Assembly: GCF_000003815.2 (NCBI RefSeq)
Contig: NC_049979.1
Span: 18,645,188 to 18,709,187 of the forward strand
Direction of reading: 5' to 3'
Origin: Branchiostoma floridae
Lineage: Eukaryota; Chordata; Leptocardii; Amphioxiformes; Branchiostomatidae
DNA length: 64,000 nucleotides
A program made the translations under genes and the position numbers. The notes under the pieces are model-generated. The model was not told the DNA's origin. It made no database searches and saw nothing but the letters and a program-made list of their open reading frames with translations. Every line of letters begins with the position of its first letter. The first letter of the stretch is position 1. Shown here one piece after another: positions 42,001 to 54,000 of this stretch.

Positions 42001-45000
42001 GGAACTTTTCTCTCAAGACAAGATATTTTCCTGGGTGACATAACTGGATGACATAACTAATAGATATGTAGAAGTGTTCAACATAATACCGTTTTGCAGT
42101 GCTGATGAGTGTTTCCCATTCCTGTCTGACAGAGGTGAGCTGGTGAGAGATGCTATCTGTGGTTGCTGATGGAAGGACATCAGAAAGACACTTTCCTTGT
42201 TGTTCAGCTGCAGCTATTTTGGTTTCCCCTGCACTGACCTTAGACAACATGTCCTGAGGCAAAACAATGTGAACATTAGAGCTTGAACAATTTGCAATGA
42301 TGAATCATCATGGCATCCGCCATCACAGATGTAAAAAGACTTGATTACATAAAAATTCAAATACCTTAATTTAAAAAAAGAGCTGTGAACTGTTAATCAT
42401 ACATTGTCATGCAAGCCATGTACCTGTATCTGGTGCAGTTTGTTTTCAATGTCTGCCTGTTCCCCTGTTGGCTCTGTACAGGCAGCCACAGTATCCTGGT
42501 ATGGTTTTAGCCATGTGTGCAGCTCCTCCACAGTTGTATTAAACCTCTGATCCAGGCTGTGCTCCAGATGCCCCTGTACCTTCTCAGCTGATGAGCAGGC
42601 AGAGTCGTACTTAGTCCTGACACTGGACACACCTTGTGTTAACGGCTCCAGATCAGAGGATTGGTACTTTCTGCAGATGACATTCAGCTTCTCACTGGTG
42701 GCCTCAACATCAGATTGTCGAGACTGCAGCTCTGCTGATATGTCCTGCAGAAAAAGGGAACACGTTCAACTTGTAATTCTGTTGCACAGCAGATGCTTTC
42801 AGTAACATGGAACTTTTTCAGCTTTGCTAATCAAGTAACTGTGTTAGACATAATGTTTCTAGCTGCATATTTAAGTATTGCGTAGTACAATGTTGACTTT
42901 CTTTGTAGATGTAAATTAATGAATTTTACACAATGGATTTAAGTGAAACTAGAAAGGCAACATTTTTGAAAAAAATGCAGGATGTGGGCGAAGGGAAAAG
43001 AAAGCAAAAATCGCAGGAAAAGAAGCAACAAGAAAGGCAACATTTTCGCGAAAATGCAGCAAAAAGAAAAAAAAAATAAAAAACATTGTCTGTCCACGGA
43101 TTCGATCCCGGAGCGTTGGTTTACCACGCGTGGATAATCCCATTGAGCCAGTGCTACAACATGTTACGAGCGCACGTTTTAACAGGTATACAAATGTATT
43201 GTGTTGCTTGAAAAAAACCGCGAGCTTCCGCTGGCTATTTTTCTCGCTTACAATCGAAGGTATTTCACTAAAACTTGGACAGAATACTAGAATACTTTTT
43301 GTGGGGCATTTTTACGTTGTTATTTAGCCGATTAGATGCTCTGAACTTGCTGCATTTTCAACGTTTTTCGGCCCCGTAACCGGTTCTACCCAACGTCCAA
43401 TACCCCTATTTTTTGTGATACTGCGCTGCCGAGTGCCATTTTGTGACCTGTGCGTTGATAGGTTTACCCCTGACGTATCCACCAGACAGTCAGAGTGTTA
43501 GCCAATCAAAAAGCTGGAAACGTGGACTGCATGCTACAGGTTCCATTTTTTCTGAGTTTTGATTGGTCGGGTGGAATATCTGTAGAGAATACTAAATGTG
43601 TGGCTTCGCCCACATAAAAACAAAAGACATCTCACCTTGCACTGTTTGATGAGGCTTGAGAGGTGGGCATCACTACCAGAGTCATCATCACATTTAGACA
43701 GTTTAACTTCCACTGTCTGCAGCCAGGCTAGCAAATCATCCACCTGGTAAATGTGCAGATATAAAGTATGCATCAATGGTTCATCAACCACAGTACATGG
43801 GAAACATATGTATCTAAAATAAATGGCAAATATACCACAGTAAAAGGCAAGTACCACCTTAGATGCTAAAAGATCAATCCCTTACTTTGTCTAGTACATG
43901 AAGAGCAACATCTATCAATGGACAAAGGGTAAAACTGACAAGCCTTAGATAACAAAACTTAGCTTACCCGTGTCTGTAGTGCCTCCTGCTGTCCACTGAA
44001 GTCCTGAAGCACTGCCTGTCCATCAGAAGCCAGTTTCCCAGCCTTACTTAGCTCTGATGAGATGTGGTCCAGTGTGTTGTGTACATCTGATGATTCTCTG
44101 CCACAAATGCTCTCCAGGGAAGATACCTTTTTCTTCAAAGTTTCAAACTGTTTCTCATGGTTGTTAAGGTCATCCTGCAATTATAACATCACAAATTTAG
44201 TATGGCCTTTTAGACATTAAGACCAGCAAACAAATATGACATGCTGTGTCCTTGCCTGTTTTTCAAACACTATACTCACCCATGCATCAATGTCATTTAA
44301 GAGACTACTGTATGTACCTAAAAACAATTGCCGCAGAACTGCAATGTAACATAATAGGTTTACAAAAAAAGTGGCGGTAAGAAAGGATTTGGCACCAGTA
44401 CATTGCATCAGTACATCAGTACATATATGGAGTTGACTGACCTGGAACAGCTCCAGTTTGGATTTCACTCTCCCACTGTCCTTGAAGTTGGTGACCTCAG
44501 CCCTTAGCTCAGACACAGGTCCTGCCAACCACTGGTCAAACTCCTGCGTGCTGGCATTGATCTCTTCCCACAGCTTCAGCTGGGTGGTCAGGGACTCCTT
44601 CTGCTGCTGGACATTTTGGCTTAAGTCCAGCCAACTTTCGATGGATGCATCTAAGTTGGTCTTCACACCCTCAGGTTTGTAGTGTTCTGTGGCCCTCAGT
44701 TGTCGCATCAGAAGATTGCCATTTGTGGTCAGGTCATCCAGAAGGGGCTGTTGCTTTGTCAGGGTGGATTCAGCTTCCTGTGAATGGAACACATTTAGCA
44801 GATATTCTTGAAGCACTGTTATTAAGGGGATCAGGCACAAAACAATTTCCAGTCATGTTTACTTACAAAGGGAAATCTGAATTCCAAACATAAGTCCTCA
44901 ATACTATACCTTTTGTACTATACTATTTCTTTCCATTACTGCATATTTCAATACTGACCTCCAGTTTTCGAAGTTGTCTCCTGACATCCTCCTCTCTGAG

Positions 45001-48000
45001 CAGACCTGCTCCCCCTGAGGTTGTGCGACTGATCCCCTGCACCATCTCATCCACTGATGACTTGCACTTCTGGTACTGAGCAAACAGTTCTAACAGGCTG
45101 TGGCAGGATGCCTGCCTCTGGCTCAGCAACTCCTGAATGTGGACAATGATGAACAATATATACTGATACCTAACCTTCAGATCAATCCTGAAAAGATGTC
45201 TTACATAATGTGGATTCACCAACTTTGCAAATGACTCAACTGTTTTACATTCTTTCCTATGGAATAAAAGACAAGAATTTACTACTTATCTTAGTGTTCC
45301 AGTATCAAGCACGCTATACTTCCCTTTATCCTGAGATAATTGGTGTAGTTTACCTGGACATGTTGAGTTTTGCCAGACATCTTCTGTATGTGTTCCTGTA
45401 CAAGCGGATCCTTCCTGGGGTTCAGTGATGTCACCTCACTACCTCTGCTCTTCAGTGAGGTCAAGTCTTGATTGCAACTTTTCAGCTCCTCTTGAAGTTT
45501 CTACGAAAAGTAAGGAATAATCACTGATTAAGACATCTCTTGTCATAAGCCAAATATAAACACTACATCAAATTGACTACTCTTCAAATCTCACAAAATA
45601 ATTTCAGTCTCCATCTCAGAATGCTAGCATGAGGTATAAAATAATCCTAACCTCACAGCCCTTTAGCTGTGCCTTGATGTTTTTGTTGGTTGGTTCCATT
45701 GCACCATGCACCTCTAACTTCCCCTCCACAGCTGCCAGCTGCTGCATCAGCCTCCCCTCCTTCTCCAGGAAGGCCTTCCAGCAGGTGTCTGCCTGGTCCA
45801 GCTGTTCTTGCTTCTTCTGTACCACAGATTTACATTTCTCATGAGAGGATAATAACAGTTCCACTTCTTCCCTTATTGCTAGTTTCTTCCCGCTCTTTGG
45901 ATCTGTCACTGTTAGTTTTGCCTGTTGCAGGGAGGACTCTAGTCTGTTTGATTGCACCTTGTATTCATCGAGGAGTGGTTTAATGTCCTCAATGTCATGT
46001 TGCACTTTTTCAAGCTCCTTTGGAGTCAGGTTCTGTTGAGAAGCAGACATAGCATCCACCTCCTTCAGCCTTGCAGAAAGCATTGCAGCTCGGTCCATGT
46101 AATGTGACAATGCTGGGAGAGTCTCCTCTCTCTTGGCTATAACATCTTCCGCTGACTCAAAAAGTGTACTAAGTTCTGACTGTCTGTCTGACAGAAACTT
46201 GTTCTCTCTGGGATGTTCCGCAACCTCCTTTTGAACCTTGGTTGAGATGCGCTCATAAAGCTCCTTTTGGTCTTCCAGCTCAGCTCTTTGTTCCTAGAGT
46301 TATCCAAAAGGAACAGATGAAATAATGTAAAAGCTCATTTGCCTCTGGAAAAATAACTTTTATCTACAACTATGGTAACAGAGATAGCATTTTAGTTACA
46401 ATTTCATTGAATTTCTACCTAAAAACTGTTGTGGTACTTATTTGTATATGAAAGTGAACTCTATACTGAAGTACCTCCTACAGAAAGAAACATGTGCATA
46501 CCTTGACTTTTGTTTGAGCAGCACCCAGCTGGTCCCCAGTGATGTGCCCTGCCTGGTCCAGCTCGTCCTGGAAGGCTGTGACCCAGCTGGAGAAGCTGCC
46601 CATGTCCTGCTCCAGCTGCTTCTGGCTGTCCAGCAGGGCCGAGATGTGAGTCTGCCGATCTGACATGGCATTGGCCAGCTTCTCCCATCTATAATAATCA
46701 ACAGTGAGGACAGGGTCATGTACAACTGTACATCAGAGTTCCTTGCACTTTCATGCCTAAGACTTGGATTAACATCAACACACATTCAAGATTTCTCTTA
46801 CAACCAATACATTAAAAAAAATGAAATGCACTACACAAAGAGGAGATCTAAATCAGTAAATGAACCATGTTGATGGAAATGGTTGCTGTACGAAATCTAA
46901 CAGACATAGAACCAACAAAACATCTAATGGGTAAAGACATTTATTTGTCTGACATTAGTAGCATTAATGTAAATTGCTTTACACTCAGGTGGGTATTTGT
47001 GATAAGGTAAACAATCAGTGGTAACGAACCTCTCCTGCATACTGGAGCTTTGTTGTTCCAGGGCTGCAGCTCCTTCAGTGTTTGCATACTTTCTCAGCAT
47101 CTGATTGGTCCCCAGCAGCTTGTCATACGTTGGAAGATACCAAGTCAGCTCTTCTACCACAGATGTAGTAGCATCCAACTCTGCTTGTAAGCCCTGGATG
47201 TCTGCAGTATTGACCTCTGTGCTGAGAGTGGTCTCCCACTCATCCAGCTGTTCTTCAAAGCTCTTCAGCTCACTCTCATACTGTGTCCACTGAGTCTGCA
47301 TGTCATCCAACTGGATGGTCCGTTCCTTACTCATCCGAACCACCCTGTCGAAGTGCTGGGACAGCATCTCCACCTCCTCTTGCAGCTGTGGCTGGCCCTG
47401 CACCCGGGACGAGTACTGGTTCACTGTGGTCAGGGATCTTCTGTGGCTTTCAATGTCCCTTGTGGTTCTCTAGAACAGGAGATGTACCATGTTTAATGTC
47501 ATTGACGGAAAGTAATCAAGACTAATGGCAGAATACAGTAATGTAAAGATATTAAGTGGTATTTATGACCACAACAATATTTTATGTTGTACCTCATGTT
47601 GTTCAACAAACTCCTGCACATCAGCAGAGCAGCTACACTTTGCCAGGTCCTCCAACATCAAGCCTTCTGTTTCCTTCAGCCAGGCCATAAACTCATCCAG
47701 GGCCTTGCGATACTGCTGCCAGTGGCCCAGGTTTGCTGACAACTCCTCCTCCTTTGTCTTCACCTTACTGCACAGATCATCCCACTGTTTCCTGGCACTT
47801 GTTAGCTTCAGTTTGACAGTGGAGTTATGGGAGGAGTCTGAGTCCTTCAGGAGAGTTTGACCTTCTTTCTCCAAAGCAGCTAAAGGTTTGGACATCTCTT
47901 GCACTGCAGCACTGACAGCCTGTAAAAAGCACGAAAAAAGAGGGTTTTCCTTAATTGGTAGGAAAAGACAGCAGCACAGATATATACATTGTGAGTGCAA

Positions 48001-51000
48001 AACACTTACAGAGAAAAAGAGTATCATTCTGTACCTTTGCCCTCTTGAGCTCATCCTCAGGTGCTCCCTGTGGTTCGGATGCTGATGTAAGCTTGCTATC
48101 AGTGCCATGTAACAGTGCTGTAAACTCGTCCAACCGGGAGTACAGATGGGTCCATCTCTCCCCCAGCCCTTCAGCCTGCCTAATCTTCTGCTCGATATTC
48201 GTCTCCAGCGCATGGAAGCGTTTCTCCAGGTCCACTCTCTGTGTCTGCAGGGCTTTGGCCCCTTGTGGACTGGCGATTTCCCTCAGACTGCTGTTAGCTT
48301 CCAGAAGGTCCATAAATGAAGGTTTCACATTTGCCACACTATCCTGGAGTTTCTAGAGGCACAAAGAATGAAAATACATCAAACAAAATGTCTCTGGGAA
48401 ATGGATGAAATATGATCAATGATGTTGACATTGTAATTTACAAATTCACACATTGTAAGTTGAATAGATCATTTTGTATATTCATGTCTTGGAAAGTGAG
48501 CCAAAACAAAAATTCCACATCAGAATATAAGCAAACCAGACCAGCAAACTCAAACCTAAGCAAATGAAATCAAAGCCACAAAGCTTCACAGTGATTAAGC
48601 AGAAATGCATCACGGTACACATAAGCATCAGGACCAGCACAAAGTGAAACAGTTAAGGGGTTTACCATGGCACCCACTTCATCTTGCAGGGTCTGTGGAA
48701 GTTCATAAGGAGAAGGAAAGTGAGGTCATGTACCAGCTACTTGGACTTGACTCCCAAAACTTGCAATCAAGTCCAAGCAGCTGTTTCTAAAATAGAAAAG
48801 CAGCAACTTTGCAGGATACTGTTAACAACAAGAAATGAAACAGAATTGCCACAATGACCCTAAAACTGTTATAGTTTAAGGCTTTCTGATGTACAATGTA
48901 AGAGCTTTGCATAGAAAATACAACAGTAATTGAAGCTTACTGTATCTCACTGTACAACATAATCTTTCCTAGTGATACATTGAGAATCTGAGACAGCTAC
49001 ATTTGATTAGGCAACTAAAGTTACATGATTGCATCAAATGCACAGATGTTACTCTCTGTACCTTCATGGTCTGTATGTAAGCCTGGTGTTTCTGTGTGTC
49101 TGCTGGGTCCACGTGACCCTTCAACAGGCTCTCACACTTCTCCAGCCACTTCAGGAAGGAGCTGACATCAGTCTCATACTCCTTCCACTTCTCACGGGAG
49201 GAAGACATCTCGGTGGTTCTCTCATTGGTCAAGTCTTCCACCTGACACACATCAACAAACTTTAAGGTGGGAACATTTTGGTGGCAACATTACATCATAC
49301 ATGTACTTGAATTTTCTGTCCAGATCAATGCCAAAAGATATTCAAGTTGACTAATTTCACCAACTACCATCGCTGTGACAAGTACAGCTCTTGAAACAAA
49401 AAACAAAAATGTGGAAACAAAGCTTTACCCAAAAATTCTCCATTCACCCCATACATGTACATGGCTTAATATGGTGTGTAGTCTTTGTTCTTACTGGGAG
49501 GCATAACACAAAGATGGGTTTGTTAGCAATATACTCTTGGAGTCTTAGCTGAAGAAGGCATGCCCACCTGTGTGAACCTGTTCTGGACGTCCTCCACCTC
49601 CTCCCCCAGGTGAGGCTTACTGATGATCTGCTCAGACTCAGCCACGGCTGCATCCAGGATGGACCTGTGCTCCTCAAGGTCTCTGAAGAACACCTGGAAC
49701 ATAACACATAAACCCAGATAAATATAGATAGACATGAGATGTTTCTGATCAAGCAAATTGATTTTACTGTAATATGAATAGAAAAATTTGGCATACATGA
49801 TATGAAGCTGATTTACAGGGTGCCTGTTTGATATGGTTAAGAATGGTAACATTTTTCTAGCCTTACAGTATGCTGGACTATAAATATTGAGCATTTGATG
49901 ACCACTTCCAAGACTTTTCTATTTTACTTCCAAAGGACTCTGGAGGATACACCAGTCCTGGTAATTACCTGCTGCTGCCTGACATGTTCCTCTGCTTGTG
50001 CACTGGAGGCAGACTTGGGCAGCTGCTGTCTGAGCGTGCGCTCGGCTTGTTCCAGCCATGGCAGCAGCTGCTGCAGGTAGCCCTGATAGGCCTGCCAGTG
50101 ACCTACATTCTCCTTTACCTGAAGTAAGATATGGAATTGTTTCAAGTCTGATATATGATTCTATGATGAAGTCAAGATTCATATAGAATATGTCAACCAA
50201 TTTATCTCTATAGACAGGTCAAACACTCTATTTCCAGGTATTTTCTTTATCATACTTTTACTATGTAAAATATTTCTTAAACTCCCACAGTACTATGGCA
50301 GGTACCAACATTCAACATTTCATATGACCAAATGAACAGAGTTACAAACTGAGCTGAACTGGATACCTTAGTGTTGAGAGCCTTGGCCCTGGTGCACAGC
50401 ATCTCCCACTGCTTGCCAGCTTCCTGAAGCTTGGTCTTGACAGCCAGTGTTTCTGCATCAGTTGCATCTGGAATTAAGCTCTGACCTTCTTTCTCAAGGG
50501 CTTCCAGGTCTTCATACTTGTCAAAAATCTCACTGCAGATGCCCTGGAATGAAAAGGAATGGTTAAGACTTCTATATCACAGTCTGCTTGTCTAAAGATT
50601 ATGAGTTGTGGAAGAGATGATCTATATTTTGTGATATCAAATATAATTTTCTGTTCAAGGAATTTTACAGGTCATCAGTCAAGATAGAGTGAAATTAAAT
50701 TGTGAATAGAAACTATAATGATGAATGAACCATCTTCAAATCTCTTACCTTGGCCTTATCAAACAGCACCTCCGGGCTGTCTGTGGCTTGTTCTACCTTG
50801 GCCAGTTTGGCACCTGATGTCTGAATCCAGCTGTTAAACCGGTCTAACTTGGCATAGAAGTCCTCCCACCTCACCTGTTGGGTTGTCAACAAAAATGAGA
50901 TGACACAATACACCTGTTACATCTACAGCTACAACGTGAAAGAGGTGAATAACAAAACATTGTATTTCTAAAGTCAATTTGTCATATGGAAGCTTACACA

Positions 51001-54000
51001 TAATATAAACAGCATGTATACAAGTTGATTTTCATGGTTGCTTAACACAGTATCTAGTGATCCATAGCGAGTAAAAGAGACACATTTGAGGTTCCATGAA
51101 GACAAGCCACCTGTAAGTTCTCCATGGCTGTGAGGTTGTCCTGCAGGTCCTGTTGGAGGGTGGCGCATCTCTGCTTCAGGTCTGCTGCTTCCTTGTCCCA
51201 GGCAGCCTTGTCCCCTACTCCAGGCATGGCCGACATCTGAGACAACATGGACTCCAGACTGGCCAGCTGGGATGTCAGCTTCTTCTGCTGAGGTTTCAAG
51301 GACTGAAAAGATGGTGGAAGCTCTGTGTAAGGATAATTGTTTGAAGCTGACAAAAAAAAAATTCCTGTCCTCTGAAGGACGCTTTAGTCAGTAGGCCATG
51401 CTTGTGATTTTCAACTCTCAATAATGTCTTCATATGTATGACTATGGTAGAACTAGTCATACGTACTGTTTTGCATAATGACAAAACATATCAAGACCTT
51501 AAACAGAGATTTTGCTGTGATGACTTTTTATCGACAGTAAAATTTACCTGGAGTGATTGCACGTTTTCTCCTACAGTTTGTAGTCCCCCCATCTGGGAAG
51601 CCTCCTCTATATCCTCCCTGATGTTGTCCATCTCACGGAGCGCCGCTGTCTTCTTCTGTTTGAACTCCTCCAGCAGGCGGTTTTCCTGCAGCAGCACAAC
51701 AAAAAATCCATCACATAACAGTTCTGATGTTTTGCTATTTTGTCTACAAAGGTAGAGGTAGGAGGTTCATCAAATTTTTTATCAATGGACGGATGCTGAT
51801 GACAATGATAATCAAGAAAAAACACCAGAACCCCTCTGGAATAAACATCAGTGCTCTGTTTGCCTTGAAGCCCAGAAGCATTACAAAATGTTTTATTCGC
51901 CATCACCAACTTTCTTCTTCTTTGTGGGGAGGGAAGAGGGCAAGCTTTTGGGCAAGAAGCAAAAGCATGGGACCTAACTATGATAAGAATGCCTACAACT
52001 ACACAGAGCCATCCCTTCACCTTCACCATGGCAACATAGGTACCTGTTGACACTTCATCATGTGTTGTACTTGGGGAGGTATTGCTGGGATATCAAAGAC
52101 AAGCCTTCCGTCTGGCAACCTTCTCAGCTTTCCTCCAGTGATAGAAACTTTCACTTGTCGAGGTCCTAAGGGGGCCGGAGGTGGTGAAGTTTCAGTTGAC
52201 TCTCCACCGGGTACACCAGGACCAGACATACCCATCAGCCCCACATCATGGCTGAACTTGGATGCTTGTGATTTTTTTGGATCCTTTGCCTCCCAAGTGA
52301 TCTTGCACAGTGAACCTGGACTGGTCTGTTGTGGAGGTGTGGACGGAGGTGTGGACGGAGGTGGGGACGGAGGTGGGGACGGAGGTGTTTGGCTCTCTGA
52401 GTCACTCTCAGAGATTTCATCCATTGTTGGTGAGGCACAAGTGGGAAGGGAGGACGGAGGTGTACTAAGTTCCTTCTCAGGATTCAGTGTCTCCTCTGCT
52501 GCACAGGCATCTTGGCTTGTTCTTTCATAAGCTTCAATGTTGTTGGATAATCCATCATTGGTGAAGAGTTGCTGTGAATGGGAAATGGCTACAGGGCTTA
52601 CCAAAATGTAATAATTGCAATCTTGCCTTAGAGTCCCACACCATTTTATCTTATTGCACTGATGTACATGTATCTTAACCTTAAGTTTAGTGTATGCATG
52701 TAAGGACATGACGACAACACAAAAGTTGACACATCTCATGTGTCAATGAATACGCTTCTTCCCATGTAGGAATGTAGGAATGGCCTTACCTCCTCCTGTT
52801 GCATGGCCTGTTCAGCCTCCTGGACCCTCTCCCCTGCACCCTGGATGGACCCGTCCAGCTTGTTGTACCGCTGTACGAGGTCCTGTAGCTCCTTCTGCTG
52901 ACCGACAGCTTCAGGGTCCTGGCTGCCTCCTGTCAGGGTCTTCAGGGTTGTTGTCAGCCACTGGACATCACCAGCATGGGCCTCTTTGTACTTCATCAGG
53001 GTCTGGTGGACAAAGAGACCAAAGTTCTACATTTCCCCATGAACATTTCGCCAAGGTAAAATTCCAGCCTCTGCAATACTTGCTTTAGATGTGCATTTCA
53101 TACTTGAGCAAAGAAATATCAACAGCCTGGATATATAAAAGAATTACATGTATGTCTTGTGACATTTAAGGCAACTGCCCATCTATACTCTCAACGTTGG
53201 GCTAGACCCTTAGTCTACATGTACAACTTTCATACATAATGAAGAGTAGTCCATCCAGGCAAAGGATATACACTTAAGTTTGCCTTCATACAATATCCAA
53301 AATACATGTAATTTATCGATACTTACCTCCAGTTTTGCCTTATACATTTCAAACTCCTCCTTGCTGGGGACTGTGCTGGACAAATCTCTCAGGGACTTCT
53401 CTTCACTTTCCAGCCACTGACTGAATGTTTTCAATCTAAGCAAGGGTTGAGAACATTTTTGAACCCAGTCAATATGGTCTAAAAAAATGATAAAGCACAT
53501 TGCTGCATTGTGAAATTACAAAACTACAGGAAATACTGCTGTTATGAAAATGTGCAGTTTGCAACAGTACCATGTTTCATCCCTACTGATGGCCTTCCAC
53601 GAGGGGAAAAGTCATACATATTACACAGCAATCGAGGTCAACATTAACAGCACTAGGGGATGCTACAGGTTAACGTAATGTCTAACCTTTCCCTGTACTG
53701 GCTCCATTGCTGAAGTCTTTCCAGAATCTTTTTGTAGATGACCTCCACCTCAGCTCGAAGTTCTCCATATCTCATCTTATACTCTGTGTAGGCATCCTCA
53801 AGGGAGGTGTCATCCTTCTTTATGGCCTTCATCTTCTTTGTGGCATTTTCCATTAGATATTTGCACTCTTCACAGATGCTGAAGAATCCGCCCTCCTTGT
53901 GAAAGTAATTCTACAACATACAGAAACAGAGATTGATGAGCTATATAGATATACAGGACCAAACACTAGAAAATTGACATCTGCCTTCTTAAGGTATACT

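Larger units (their letters stand above)
42745..43635 (-). other. Intron 43, 0.9 kb, mostly a GC-rich insertion
   Basis: From about 42,951 to 43,630 the sequence switches to a CpG-containing, non-genic composition. It has a tandem duplication, a tRNA-like block and CCAAT-type boxes, listed separately. Confidence 0.6.

Noticed and set aside
42939-43143. Minus-strand Phe/Leu-rich open frames resembling membrane segments
   Set aside because: They arise from T-rich tracts complementary to AAAG-rich intron repeats, with no splice support.
43090-43165. Functional tRNA gene
   Set aside because: A- and B-box-like words are present, but no anticodon arm or acceptor stem can be folded.
52060-52530. 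156-codon plus-strand open frame
   Set aside because: It is the antisense shadow of exon 25; the GGDGG-like repeat is the complement of the Pro-Pro-Ser codons.
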